Part shown: positions 13,499 to 22,133 of the stretch, piece after piece
Position numbering within the stretch: position 1 is the stretch's first letter
How the letters are laid out: each line of letters starts with the position of its first letter
Source: an uncultured Mediterraneibacter sp.
GTDB lineage: Bacteria > Bacillota > Clostridia > Lachnospirales > Lachnospiraceae
Direction of reading: 5' to 3'
Assembly: GCF_934309415.1 (NCBI RefSeq)
Contig: NZ_CAKRDI010000041.1
Coordinates: forward strand, 1-22,960
DNA length: 22,960 nucleotides
Position numbers and translations under genes: made by a program
Notes under the pieces: model-generated
The model's input: the letters and a program-made list of their open reading frames with translations, nothing else
Told to the model about the DNA's origin: nothing
Database searches by the model: none

Positions 13499-15337
13499 AT
13501 GGGAATTACAATGATCTTATCATTGCTCAGCGGAGTAGCCCTCTTTTTATTTGGTATGGGCTTAATGGGCGACAGTCTCAAAAAAGTAGCCGGTAATAAA
13601 CTGGAACTGATTCTTTACAGACTGACGAATACGCCGATCAAAGGATTACTGCTGGGTATGGTCGTAACTGCAATCATTCAGTCTTCATCAGCTACAACCG
13701 TCATGGTCGTCGGATTTGTTAACTCAGGTATGATGAAGGTAGCACAGGCCATTGGTATCATTATGGGTGCCAACATTGGAACCAGTATCACAGGATGGAT
13801 CTTATGTCTGTCTTACATTGACGGTTCCAGCGGTATCGCACAGTTGCTCTCAACTGCTACAATCTCTGCGATCGTGGCAATTATTGGTATCATTTTCAAG
13901 ATGTTCATCAAGAAGAAACCTTACTGTGATATCGGTGATATCATGCTTGGTTTCGCAATCCTGATGGTTGGTATGCAGACAATGAGCGGGGCTGTCTCAC
14001 CACTGAAAGAGAATCCTCACTTTGTAAGCCTTCTGACTATGTTCAAGAATCCATTTATGGGTATCCTGGTAGGTATCGCATTTACAGCAGTATTACAGAG
14101 TGCATCCGCTGCGGTCGGTATCCTGCAGGCATTATCCATCACAGGATCCATTACTTTTGCAGTTGCCCTTCCGATCACAATGGGTATCGGTGTCGGAGCC
14201 GCATGTCCGGTGCTCCTCTCCTCCATTGGAACAAATAAGAACGGAAAACGTACTGCACTGATTTATCTTTTGAATGACTTATTCGGAATGATCTTCTGGT
14301 CTATTGTATTCTATTCCGTAAATGCTGTCGTTCATTTCAGTTTCATGGATATTACAATGACACCGGTTCGTGTGGCACTGATGAACTCCGTGTTCCGTAT
14401 CCTGACAATTCTTGTTCTTGCACCATTTATCGGCAAGATCGAGAAGCTGGTATTCTTCCTGATCAAAGATACTCCGGAAGATGATGAAGAACAGGCTGAT
14501 TTCGATTTACTGGAAGAGCGTTTTCTTAACTACCCGGCACTGGCGATCAGTCAGAGCCAGCTGGCAGTAAATGGTATGGCAAAGAAATCACGTAAAAATA
14601 TTATGCGTGCCTTCGCCCTGTTGGAAGATTTTTCTGATAATAAATTTAATAAGATCCAGGAAAAGGAAAATATGATCGATAAGTACGAAGATAAACTGGG
14701 AACTTATCTGATGCAGTTAAGTATGCACGATCTGACTCCGGATCAGGCAAAACAGGCTTCCAAATTCCTGCATACGATCAGTGACTTTGAGCGTCTCGGT
14801 GACCATGCGGTGAATATTTCGAAAGTTGCTCAGGAACTGCATGAGAAATCCCGTACCTTCTCTGATTCTGCGACTTATGAACTGAATGTACTTGAAGGAG
14901 CACTGAAAGAAATTATTGATCTGACCATTGATTCTTTCGTAAATGAGGATCTAGAGATGGCTGCGAAAGTAGAACCTCTCCGTGAACTGATCGGTATCCT
15001 CTGTGGTGACCTGAAGATGCGTCATATTTCCAGACTGAGAAAAGGTCAGTGCGACCTGAACACAGGGTTTGCATTTAATGATCTGCTTACAAACTACGAG
15101 CGAATCGCAGCCCACTGCTCCAACATCGCAGTAGCAATCCTGGAACTGGATTCTTCAAACTTTGATATGCACGAATATACAAAGAGTATCCGCAAGATGA
15201 AAGACAGCAATTATGTTTCAACTTTCGAAATGTATGAAAAGAAATATAATATCAACGGATATCAGGAAAAAACAAACGAAGATTCCAAAGCTTCTGAGAA
15301 AGAAAAAACAGATAAGAATAAGAAATCTAAGAAATAA
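13499..15337 (+). CDS. Na+/phosphate cotransporter (NptA/PNaS family) with PhoU-like C-terminal domain
   Basis: This 612-residue membrane protein is predicted to import phosphate with Na+. The transmembrane half (about 1-325) contains the two inverted repeat signatures of the family, QSSSATT at 61-67 and QSASAA at 200-205, each after a Gly-rich helix. A soluble PhoU-like helical domain follows (about 355-545, for example FLHTISDFERLGDHAVNISK and LLTNYERIAAHCSNIAVAI). The tail from about 585 is Lys/Glu-rich. The ATG at 13499 has AAGGA about 10 bases upstream. It is monocistronic, with its own promoter and a hairpin after the stop, and is probably induced by phosphate starvation through the upstream repeat array. 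Confidence 0.94.
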   Translation: MGITMILSLLSGVALFLFGMGLMGDSLKKVAGNKLELILYRLTNTPIKGLLLGMVVTAIIQSSSATTVMVVGFVNSGMMKVAQAIGIIMGANIGTSITGWILCLSYIDGSSGIAQLLSTATISAIVAIIGIIFKMFIKKKPYCDIGDIMLGFAILMVGMQTMSGAVSPLKENPHFVSLLTMFKNPFMGILVGIAFTAVLQSASAAVGILQALSITGSITFAVALPITMGIGVGAACPVLLSSIGTNKNGKRTALIYLLNDLFGMIFWSIVFYSVNAVVHFSFMDITMTPVRVALMNSVFRILTILVLAPFIGKIEKLVFFLIKDTPEDDEEQADFDLLEERFLNYPALAISQSQLAVNGMAKKSRKNIMRAFALLEDFSDNKFNKIQEKENMIDKYEDKLGTYLMQLSMHDLTPDQAKQASKFLHTISDFERLGDHAVNISKVAQELHEKSRTFSDSATYELNVLEGALKEIIDLTIDSFVNEDLEMAAKVEPLRELIGILCGDLKMRHISRLRKGQCDLNTGFAFNDLLTNYERIAAHCSNIAVAILELDSSNFDMHEYTKSIRKMKDSNYVSTFEMYEKKYNINGYQEKTNEDSKASEKEKTDKNKKSKK

Positions 15338-15346
15338 AATACGTTT

Positions 15347-15387
15347 AGAAGACCGGCAGACTGTATTTTCACAGTTGCCGGTCTTCT
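15347..15387 (+). terminator. Hairpin terminator after the Na/Pi cotransporter gene
   Basis: AGAAGACCGGCA pairs with TGCCGGTCTTCT, continued inside by ACTGT with ACAGT after one bulged G. The following sequence is T-rich but not a clean T run, so stopping may be inefficient; on the minus strand there is no T run either. Confidence 0.7.
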
Positions 15388-15531
15388 GTTATAATTCAAA
15401 TTTTTTCCTGTATGATCATAATCACATAATCAAATATCAAAGTATTTCACTGAGACTACTTTTACAAATGTGCGATCGGGAAAGCATCTTGCAGACGCAT
15501 CCCAATGAAACTGATGAGTATTTCACATAAT

Positions 15532-15771
15532 TTATACTACAAAGTTCAGCTTTTCATCATCATACTGTACATGAAATCCCTTTTCTGCGAAATATTTTTC
15601 CACCTCTTCGTACATCTCATCATAATGCCCTTCACAGGCACAGTTTCCAAGCGGCTCGATCCAGAAAGACTGTCTGCCACAGGTATCTCTGAGATGAATT
15701 TTAAAATTTAATCCTTTATCCTGCAATTTTCCATTTAATTCAATCACATCATTGAATGATACATAACTCAT
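15532..15771 (-). CDS. Small protein of unknown function, 79 residues
   Basis: I do not recognise this with certainty. It is a soluble acidic protein with no membrane segment or signal peptide. The central run IHLRDTCGRQSFWIEPLG (about 25-42) is followed by two more Cys (CACEG) and a helix-like segment (YDEMYEEVEKYFAEKG), a mixed alpha/beta pattern. The RDTC motif recalls small clostridial proteins annotated as the RDAC family, but that is from memory. A GGGAG site sits 9 bases before the ATG, which supports real translation. It is convergent with the phosphate cotransporter gene and divergent from moxR, and is probably a single gene. Confidence 0.75.
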   Translation of the reverse strand: MSYVSFNDVIELNGKLQDKGLNFKIHLRDTCGRQSFWIEPLGNCACEGHYDEMYEEVEKYFAEKGFHVQYDDEKLNFVV

Positions 15772-15820
15772 CTGTCCGTTCTCCCTTCTGCTGTTCTGCC
15801 GGTCAAATTGCTATTCGCTC

Positions 15821-15873
15821 GATTCTAAATGGCGAGATACGTTACTGTTTGCAGTTATGCTGTGAACAGTAAC
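15821..15873 (-). repeat. Dispersed hairpin repeat, copy E (truncated)
   Basis: In reverse orientation, 15841-15873 is the complete 33-base first hairpin. Next to it, 15821-15840 matches the first 20 bases of hairpin two exactly (GTATCTCGCCATTTAGAATC on the minus strand). The rest is missing. Outside it, TCAAATTG (15793-15800) and CAATTTGA (15875-15882) form an 8-base inverted, not direct, repeat. It lies between the divergent 79-residue gene and moxR. Confidence 0.82.
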
Positions 15874-15934
15874 ACAATTTGATTATAACAGATTTTAAGA
15901 ATTTCTTCATCTTTTTCCAGGCATAAATATGATA

Positions 15935-15943
15935 TGATATAAT
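15935..15943 (+). promoter_or_regulatory. Extended -10 promoter of the moxR-DUF58-tgpA operon
   Basis: TGATATAAT is an extended -10 with a perfect TATAAT at 15938-15943. The -35 (TTCCAG at 17 bases) is poor, which is common for extended -10 promoters. The leader would be about 75 bases. Confidence 0.6.
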
Positions 15944-16023
15944 TGTATTGTATTTTCAGAATTTTTCAACAAAATCGCTGATTTTTATAAATAGTACAAA
16001 AATTATCCTGGAGGTGTTTCCAA

Positions 16024-16980
16024 ATGATTGAAGAAAAACTTCTGGCAGAACGTGTCATTGATGAGGTGGAAAAGGCTGTCGTAGGGAAACGGGAGATTTT
16101 AACACAGATTATGACTGCCATTCTAGCAGGCGGTCACATCCTGATCGATGATATTCCCGGAACCGGAAAAACAACAATGGCACTTGCCTTTTCCACTGCA
16201 ATGGGGCTTTACGCCAACCGCGTGCAGTTCACACCGGATGTACTGCCTGCAGATCTGACCGGATTTACCATTTATCAGAAGAAGACCGATGAATTCACTT
16301 ATCAGCCGGGAGCCGTTATGTGCAACCTTCTTCTGGCCGATGAAATCAACCGTACCTCACCGAAAACCCAGTCTGCCCTTCTCGAAGTAATGGAGGAACA
16401 TCAGGTAACTGTGGATGGAGTTACACGAAGAACCGGAGATCCTTTCATTGTCATCGCAACAGAAAATCCGGTTGGATCTGCCGGTACACAGCTTCTCCCG
16501 GATTCCCAGCTGGACCGTTTCATGATCTGTGTCAGTATGGGCTACCCTACTGTGGAAGATGAAATGGAGATTCTTCGCAGAAGTCAGGAGCTTACCTCCA
16601 GACAGGATACCACTGTTCAGCCGGTTCTGAACGCTGAAACATTGCTCTCCATGCAGGCCAGTGTACGTGAGATTTTTGTTCATGACCTGATTTTTCGTTA
16701 CATGGCAGAACTTGCAAAAGCGACCCGTGAAAATGAATGGATTGAACTGGGATTAAGCCCGCGGGGTTCCGTTGCCCTGACTGCCATGTCAAAAGCCTGC
16801 GCCTTTCTGAAGGGCCGGAAATATGTGATACCTGCGGATGTGGCGGAAGTGTTCCCCTGTGTTGCCAGTCACAGGATCTTTCTGAATATCAAGGCAAAAG
16901 TGGGACACATTCAGGTCAGTGAACTGCTCCGGCAGATCCTTGAAACCGTTCCACAGCCAGCACTGAAGAAAAGGCGGTAA
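16024..16980 (+). CDS. MoxR-family AAA+ ATPase
   Basis: This 318-residue ATPase is of usual MoxR length. Walker A is DDIPGTGKTT (42-51), and Walker B with its following residues is LLLADEINR (102-110). It continues with the MoxR-typical TSPKTQSALLEVMEEHQVTV and the sensor-1 region VIATENPVGSAGTQLLPDSQLDRF. MoxR ATPases act as chaperone-like remodellers, often for partner membrane or VWA proteins. A GGAGG site precedes the ATG. It is followed after four bases by the DUF58 gene and then by a transglutaminase gene, a conserved trio, so it probably helps assemble or activate that complex at the membrane. No VWA-domain partner is present. Confidence 0.95.
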   Translation: MIEEKLLAERVIDEVEKAVVGKREILTQIMTAILAGGHILIDDIPGTGKTTMALAFSTAMGLYANRVQFTPDVLPADLTGFTIYQKKTDEFTYQPGAVMCNLLLADEINRTSPKTQSALLEVMEEHQVTVDGVTRRTGDPFIVIATENPVGSAGTQLLPDSQLDRFMICVSMGYPTVEDEMEILRRSQELTSRQDTTVQPVLNAETLLSMQASVREIFVHDLIFRYMAELAKATRENEWIELGLSPRGSVALTAMSKACAFLKGRKYVIPADVAEVFPCVASHRIFLNIKAKVGHIQVSELLRQILETVPQPALKKRR

Positions 16981-16984
16981 TTCT

Positions 16985-18037
16985 ATGAAACAAATACTGG
17001 GGTATCTGTTCCTTTTACTTTGTACAGTTTACCTTTTTCTGCTTTATAATGAACCGGTCGTTTCCGGCATTCTGATTTTTGAATGTCTCTATCCCCTACT
17101 TGCGTTCATTTATCTGTCTGTGGTCTCCAGATCGCTGCAGACAGATCTATCGCGTGTGCCTTCCATGGGGGAAGTCAAAGAACCGGTCCGTGCCGGAATT
17201 ACACTAAAAAATGAGAACCGGATTGTAGCACTGCGCTATACTCTTTGCCTGACACTTTGTAATACTCTTGGTTCTTCCAGACAAAAACAACGTTTTACCG
17301 ATGCAATCTCAGGCAACAGGGAAAAAACATTCTGGTATGAATTTTCTTCCAAACAGGCCGGTACAGTGCAGTTGTCTCTGAACTGGATCCGCATTTATGA
17401 TTTTCTTGGGATTTTCAGCCGTAAAATTCCCTGTTCACAGCAGTCACTGATCCGTATTCTGCCGCAATTTGATCTGATGCCTTTGGAAATCTCAAAGAGA
17501 ACCCGTGATTTTCAGGCTGAAAGTGAGATTTACTCCAGTGAGCGCCGCGGAGATGATCCTTCGGAACTTTATCAGGTACGTCCTTACCGGCCGATGGATT
17601 CCCTCAAAGACATCCACTGGAAACTCAGTGCCAAAGAAGAAGAACTCATCATAAAAGAACGGGGATTTCCTCTCGGATGTGTCGTTCGAATCTGGATTAA
17701 TTTTTCCAAATGCAGCAGGCCGGATCTTGCACTCTCGAAGATATTGACAGCCGTTGCTTCTCTAAGTCTTACGCTTGCGGAAGAACACTGCATCCACATG
17801 GCTGCATGGTATGAGGAAAAGAATTCCCGCATCATAAAATGGCCGGTCTATCAACCGGAAGATACCTACACTCTCATCTGGCGTATGCTGGAATTGCAGC
17901 CATATCACGACCTTGAAACAGCCGAAATTTGCCGCCAGGAAAGTTTTCAGGGTCAGGAAACTGCCTGTGAAGTTACTGTTGATTCCGATGGACGAATTCT
18001 GAAAAATGAAGAGACGCAGGAGTTTCTCAGATTATAA
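16985..18037 (+). CDS. DUF58 domain protein
   Basis: This 350-residue protein has two N-terminal membrane segments (about 3-20 and 25-46), an extracytoplasmic beta-rich middle and a VWA-like DUF58 domain. The DUF58 signature is clear: RRGDDPSELYQVRPYRPMDS followed by LKDIHWKLSAKEEELIIKE (about 182-220). The molecular function of the family is not established; it regularly accompanies MoxR ATPases and transglutaminase membrane proteins. It is probably translated together with moxR because only four bases separate them. The next gene is 180 bases away, which is unusual inside this module. Confidence 0.92.
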   Translation: MKQILGYLFLLLCTVYLFLLYNEPVVSGILIFECLYPLLAFIYLSVVSRSLQTDLSRVPSMGEVKEPVRAGITLKNENRIVALRYTLCLTLCNTLGSSRQKQRFTDAISGNREKTFWYEFSSKQAGTVQLSLNWIRIYDFLGIFSRKIPCSQQSLIRILPQFDLMPLEISKRTRDFQAESEIYSSERRGDDPSELYQVRPYRPMDSLKDIHWKLSAKEEELIIKERGFPLGCVVRIWINFSKCSRPDLALSKILTAVASLSLTLAEEHCIHMAAWYEEKNSRIIKWPVYQPEDTYTLIWRMLELQPYHDLETAEICRQESFQGQETACEVTVDSDGRILKNEETQEFLRL

Positions 18038-18217
18038 ACTAAGAAGAGGCGGAACATATTTTCTCGAAATTATATATTTCAATTTGTCAGAAATTTTGTC
18101 TAAATGCTGACTACACAAGCAGGATGCGTCAATTAACCAAAGACAAAATATATCACAAAGCAGAATGTATAGATTGCAGAAATTATTTTTGAGACAAATT
18201 GGGGAAAGGAGGTCTCT
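18038..18217 (+). other. 180-base intercistronic region with paired repeats between the DUF58 and transglutaminase genes
   Basis: No gene is seen. CAATTTGTC (18080-18088) is the exact reverse complement of GACAAATTG (18193-18201). Inside this pair, TTTTGTCT (18094-18101) matches AGACAAAA (18141-18148). The outer right arm lies right before the strong AAAGGAGG site of the next gene, so folding could influence its translation. No clear terminator or promoter was found. Confidence 0.5.
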
Positions 18218-20584
18218 ATGAAATCAATAAAGCTCGCTAAAACAGATTTGATCCTACATCCTAATGGATCCAGTCCTAACCAGACGATGTCATTTATTTC
18301 ACGGGGTTTTCTGTCCGCATGCAGCCTCTCCTTTCTGTCAGTTTTATGCTGGAATGTCTTTTTCAATGTCTTCCAACCTGAAATTTCCAGTCGATCTCTC
18401 TACCTTTTTCTGGTTCTGTTCGCCTTTGGAATCAGCTTTTCTTATCTGTATTTTAAATGGAAATCTGTTTTATGCTGGAGCAGCTTCTTTATGATTTTTT
18501 GCTTTGTTCGCTTCTCTCAGATTCAAAAAGTAATTTCCACTTTAGGAGATGCTTACCAGTCTGTCGTGGATCAGGGAATCAAACTAACCGACGCTTCTGA
18601 CCAGCTCGCCCTCTCCGGCACCGGTATTATAAGTGACATCCTGCACCGTCTCGATGCACTTATTTCCCATGTTCTTTTTCTCTCTTCCGGTGAGTGGAAT
18701 TCTGCTCTTGCGGCGGCAATCCTCACAATTCCGATTTTGCTCATCTGGGCATGGATTCTCGCCAAAAGAAAAGGGATGTTTCTTTCCGCACTGCTGGTCA
18801 CTGTTCCTGTTTTTACAGCATCCTGTGCAGGATACCTGCCGGATCCTCTTCCGGTCTGGCTCTTGCTCTTTGCATTTTTCTTCTACCTGACCGCAGCCGG
18901 CACATCCACGATCAAAAGCGGTATCCTGATTCTGACCTCGCTTGCCATCGTTTCCTTCGCCTGCTACCGTGGCGGAACAGTATTAGAACATGCAAAATCA
19001 GCCCCTGATGGATGGTATATGAAATCACGAACACTGCTGCATGAATCCGTGATTGATCCGGTTGAGACATTTGTGGATACAAGATTGTTGAATCAATCAG
19101 ATGATGTCGATAAAACAGATTCCGATTTATCCCAGAATAGCTCTGCCAATCTTCCAGATGCTTCTGATCAGGAGTTGCCCGATTCATCTCAGGCAGATAC
19201 TGTTCCTGACAATGCAACTTCTTCTGTTGAAAATAACAGCACTGACTCAGATGCTGCAAACGTATCAACAAACCAGAATCAGACTGCTGCTTCGTCAGAT
19301 ACTTCTGCAACAGATTCATCTCAGGGAACTATGGATTCTAAGAATGCTTCCTCCTTTTCCTCTGACTCTTCCTCAGGAATGAAGCATTTAAACCAGATTG
19401 CCCGGTTTTCTCCTGCTGCAGGAGTATCTTTTGAGATCACTGTCAATGAGAAACCAGCTTCCTCTGTTTACTATGCAGAACGCTATGGAACTACTTACCA
19501 GAATGATTCCTGGGAACTGCAGGGGAAATTTCTTTCAGAGAAAAAACTGTTACATCTATGTTCACAGCTTGAAGAAAAACCGGAACAGTTAGCAGAACTC
19601 TGTGCAGGAATCAGCTATACTCTTGATTCTACCGCACCGTCAGATGAACAGACAACCATAAAACGGATCAGTCAGATCATTCATCAGGAACTGGCCAGCC
19701 GTGCAGTTTATGATATCAATCCAGGTGCTACACCGGATGGGAAAAATTTTGTAGATTATTTCTTATTCGAAAATCAGAAAGGCTTCTGTGTACATTTTGC
19801 TACAACTGCCACACTGATGTACCGCATGCTGGGTGTCACTGCACGTTATGTGGAAGGCTATGCTGTGCCTGCATCTGCATTTCAGGAACAGTCTGACGGG
19901 ACTTATCATGCAACCGTAGACGGAACGATGGGACATGCCTGGTGTCAGGTATGGGATTCTTCTGCCGGATGCTGGATCAACGAAGAACATACTCCTGCTG
20001 CCTCTCAGACCTTGCAGGCAGAACAGGAAGCACTTGACACAATAAACACTGCTTCTGATGGAACAGAACTGCAGATTCAGTCCAACCATAATTCTCGACT
20101 TCTGGCTGCATCTGTCACAAATTTTATGAAAGAAAAGGGATGGATTCTGATTCTTCCGCTTCTTCTTATACTGACTGGGTTAATGCAGTCTCTGGTTCGG
20201 CGTCTTTATAAAAAAGAAAGGCGAATTGCAGCAAGGCGAAAACTTCTGCATACAGATAAGCAGACCCGCTATGTCACTGCTGTGGATCTGCTCAGTGAAT
20301 TTTATACTAATATATTGAAACTTGCCCGCCTCTCCGGTTCTGATATTTCAGATCCTTACGCACCGGAAACAGTAACAGAACTGGCAAATATCTGGCCGCA
20401 AATTTCAGAGAAAGAATGGCTCTGGTTCTACGAACAGGTTATGGCTTCTCTCTTCTATCATGGTTGTGACAGGGACGAAATCCCAAAACTGGAAGCATTT
20501 TATCAGAAAGTACTGAAAACAGCGCAAAAACAAATGCGATTGAAAGAACGGTTTCTTTGCCGATATATCTATTGCATTATTTAA
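18218..20584 (+). CDS. Transglutaminase-like membrane protein (TgpA type)
   Basis: This 788-residue protein starts with about six membrane segments (about 25-255), then a low-complexity Ser/Asp/Asn/Gln-rich linker (about 290-387). A transglutaminase core outside the membrane follows, then a further membrane segment (about 634-655) and a cytoplasmic tail resembling DUF4129. Catalytic Cys524 is in GFCVHFATT and His573 in GHAWCQVW; the third position is Glu590 (NEEHTP), where many relatives have Asp. The enzyme may crosslink, or cleave as a protease, wall-associated proteins or peptides; the real substrate is unknown. It starts with a near-ideal AAAGGAGG site and ends the moxR-DUF58-tgpA unit. 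The linker differs strongly in composition from the rest. Confidence 0.92.
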   Translation: MKSIKLAKTDLILHPNGSSPNQTMSFISRGFLSACSLSFLSVLCWNVFFNVFQPEISSRSLYLFLVLFAFGISFSYLYFKWKSVLCWSSFFMIFCFVRFSQIQKVISTLGDAYQSVVDQGIKLTDASDQLALSGTGIISDILHRLDALISHVLFLSSGEWNSALAAAILTIPILLIWAWILAKRKGMFLSALLVTVPVFTASCAGYLPDPLPVWLLLFAFFFYLTAAGTSTIKSGILILTSLAIVSFACYRGGTVLEHAKSAPDGWYMKSRTLLHESVIDPVETFVDTRLLNQSDDVDKTDSDLSQNSSANLPDASDQELPDSSQADTVPDNATSSVENNSTDSDAANVSTNQNQTAASSDTSATDSSQGTMDSKNASSFSSDSSSGMKHLNQIARFSPAAGVSFEITVNEKPASSVYYAERYGTTYQNDSWELQGKFLSEKKLLHLCSQLEEKPEQLAELCAGISYTLDSTAPSDEQTTIKRISQIIHQELASRAVYDINPGATPDGKNFVDYFLFENQKGFCVHFATTATLMYRMLGVTARYVEGYAVPASAFQEQSDGTYHATVDGTMGHAWCQVWDSSAGCWINEEHTPAASQTLQAEQEALDTINTASDGTELQIQSNHNSRLLAASVTNFMKEKGWILILPLLLILTGLMQSLVRRLYKKERRIAARRKLLHTDKQTRYVTAVDLLSEFYTNILKLARLSGSDISDPYAPETVTELANIWPQISEKEWLWFYEQVMASLFYHGCDRDEIPKLEAFYQKVLKTAQKQMRLKERFLCRYIYCII

Positions 20585-20661
20585 GCTAGATGTACAGATT
20601 ACAAAAACAGTTTTTCAATTCCTCTTTAGATAAAGGAAACTCAAACAATACATTCAACCAC

Positions 20662-20710
20662 AAAAAGTGTGCTGCAGAATCTTTAAAACAATCTGCCAGC
20701 ACACTTTTTT
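20662..20710. terminator. Bidirectional terminator between convergent genes
   Basis: AAAAAGTGTGCTG pairs with CAGCACACTTTTT around a loop containing AGA/TCT pairing. T runs occur on both strands, so it can end both the transglutaminase operon (+) and the kinase-like gene (-). Confidence 0.85.
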
Positions 20711-20791
20711 CAAATAATCTATACCGTTCTATCTCATATGAAACGTTTAAAATACATCGAAGTGCTTAACCAGAAAGTTAACACCAATCCT

Positions 20792-21964
20792 CTAACAACT
20801 GTATTTTCTCACAATCTCCTGCATAACGTCCCACTTTTCTTCCATATCTGCCACCAGTTTAAACTGCGTCCTGCAGCGGTCCAGGTTGTGCTTTTCTCTC
20901 TGGATCTTATAATAGTGATCTCCTTCAAGATAATCTGTCAGGAAACGCATGCCACATTCGTAAGTCATAACTTTTGCTCCCATCGGAAGCAGTTCTATTT
21001 CTTTCTCTGTCAGGCTGTCACCACATCCCTCAAGAAAACCTTTCACGTACAATTCAAATAATTCCATACTACAGGATACTTTGCTCAGATCCTGCTCGTC
21101 CTCCAGCGCAGTGCTTGCTCCAAATCGGATAGAATCACCAAAATCATTCATAGCAAGTCCCGGCATGACTGTATCCAGATCCATAACACAGATTCCTTTT
21201 CCGGTCTTATCATCGATCATAATGTTATTTAACTTTGTATCATTATGTGTTACACGGAGAGGGAGCTCTCCCTTCGCAAGCAGATTCCCAAACACTTCTG
21301 CCACGTCTGCATGGGAAAGAACAAATTCGATTTCTTTCTCTACTTCTGCTGCTCTTCCACAGATATCCTTTTTCACTGCTTCCTTAAATGTCTCAAGTCT
21401 GGCTTTCGTATCATGGAATCCTGGAATTGTCTCATGTAATGTTGCGGCAGGATAATCGGCAAGCAGTCTCTGGAAATGCCCGAACGCCACTGCACTCTCA
21501 TAAAAATCGGATGGCTTTTCTACCAGATCATAACTGGTCGCACCTGTAATAAACATAAAGGATCTCCAATAATCGCCCTGAGAGTCAACGTAATACTCTT
21601 TTCCTTCCTTTGTCGGAATCAGATTCAGCGTCTCACGTTCCGGATCTCCTTCGTGCTCCAGGATTTTCTTTTTCAGATGAGCCGTCACCCCTGCAATATT
21701 CTCCATCAGTTCTTCCGGCTTCTGAAAGATTTCCCGGTTCATCTTCTGTAAAATTACTTTCAAGGATCCCATCTTTCCGATTTCATATTTTAGAAGATAC
21801 GTGTCATTAATGTGACCGCTTCCATACGGTTTTGCAAGAACCAGTTTCCCTTCATACTGAAATGCTCCGATTGCCTCTCTTAACTGTTCCGGCAAAGGCT
21901 GCCCCATAAATACTGCCTCCCCGTAGTTCTGTTCTGCTGATTGCTTTTCTTCTGTTTTCCCCAT
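20792..21964 (-). CDS. N-acetylhexosamine 1-kinase-like phosphotransferase (APH fold)
   Basis: This 390-residue kinase has the aminoglycoside-phosphotransferase fold. It resembles the bifidobacterial N-acetylhexosamine 1-kinase (NahK/LnpB) along most of its length, judged from memory. Matching stretches include GSGHINDTYLL (48-58), ILQKMNREIF (71-80), LRVTHNDTKLNN (236-247, catalytic Asp242) and DFGDSIRFGASTALEDE (274-290, metal-binding). It would phosphorylate GlcNAc or GalNAc at C1 for salvage into UDP-sugars. No lacto-N-biose phosphorylase gene lies beside it. The first ATG (21964) has an AGGAGAGG site, but Met20 (21907) also has GGGGAGG 8 bases upstream and would give 371 residues, closer to the family length. 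Either start is possible. Confidence 0.88.
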   Translation of the reverse strand: MGKTEEKQSAEQNYGEAVFMGQPLPEQLREAIGAFQYEGKLVLAKPYGSGHINDTYLLKYEIGKMGSLKVILQKMNREIFQKPEELMENIAGVTAHLKKKILEHEGDPERETLNLIPTKEGKEYYVDSQGDYWRSFMFITGATSYDLVEKPSDFYESAVAFGHFQRLLADYPAATLHETIPGFHDTKARLETFKEAVKKDICGRAAEVEKEIEFVLSHADVAEVFGNLLAKGELPLRVTHNDTKLNNIMIDDKTGKGICVMDLDTVMPGLAMNDFGDSIRFGASTALEDEQDLSKVSCSMELFELYVKGFLEGCGDSLTEKEIELLPMGAKVMTYECGMRFLTDYLEGDHYYKIQREKHNLDRCRTQFKLVADMEEKWDVMQEIVRKYSC

Positions 21965-22017
21965 TTTTCCTCTCCTGTCCGGTTTTCATATTACTTACTC
22001 ATAACCATTATTTTTAC

Positions 22018-22046
22018 CCGATATTCTAAATATCAGAATTTGTCAA
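22018..22046 (-). promoter_or_regulatory. Possible promoter and operator of the kinase-like gene
   Basis: On the minus strand a perfect TTGACA (22041-22046) is followed after 17 bases by TATCGG (22018-22023), a poor -10. A palindrome, GATATT-CTA-AATATC (22020-22034), covers the -10 and part of the spacer, which is a typical place for a repressor site. Confidence 0.4.
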
Positions 22047-22133
22047 AAACCTTTTTCTGTTAGATGATTTCCTTCATTATTAACTTTTTTAATCTTATTG
22101 CTTCTAAAGATTCATTTATAAAACAGTTTATAT

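Noticed and set aside
15442..15526. GTATTTCAC occurring twice between the cotransporter gene and the 79-residue gene.
   Set aside because: Only nine bases in AT-rich spacer; no third copy and no structure.
15793..15882. TCAAATTG and CAATTTGA around repeat copy E as a target duplication.
   Set aside because: The words are inverted rather than direct, and the element is truncated on one side, so they cannot be a simple target duplication.
17971..17981. GTTACTGTTG inside the DUF58 gene, similar to the repeat end.
   Set aside because: It encodes normal protein sequence, lacks the partner arm and is a chance match; the same holds for AACAGTAAC in the transglutaminase gene near 20378.
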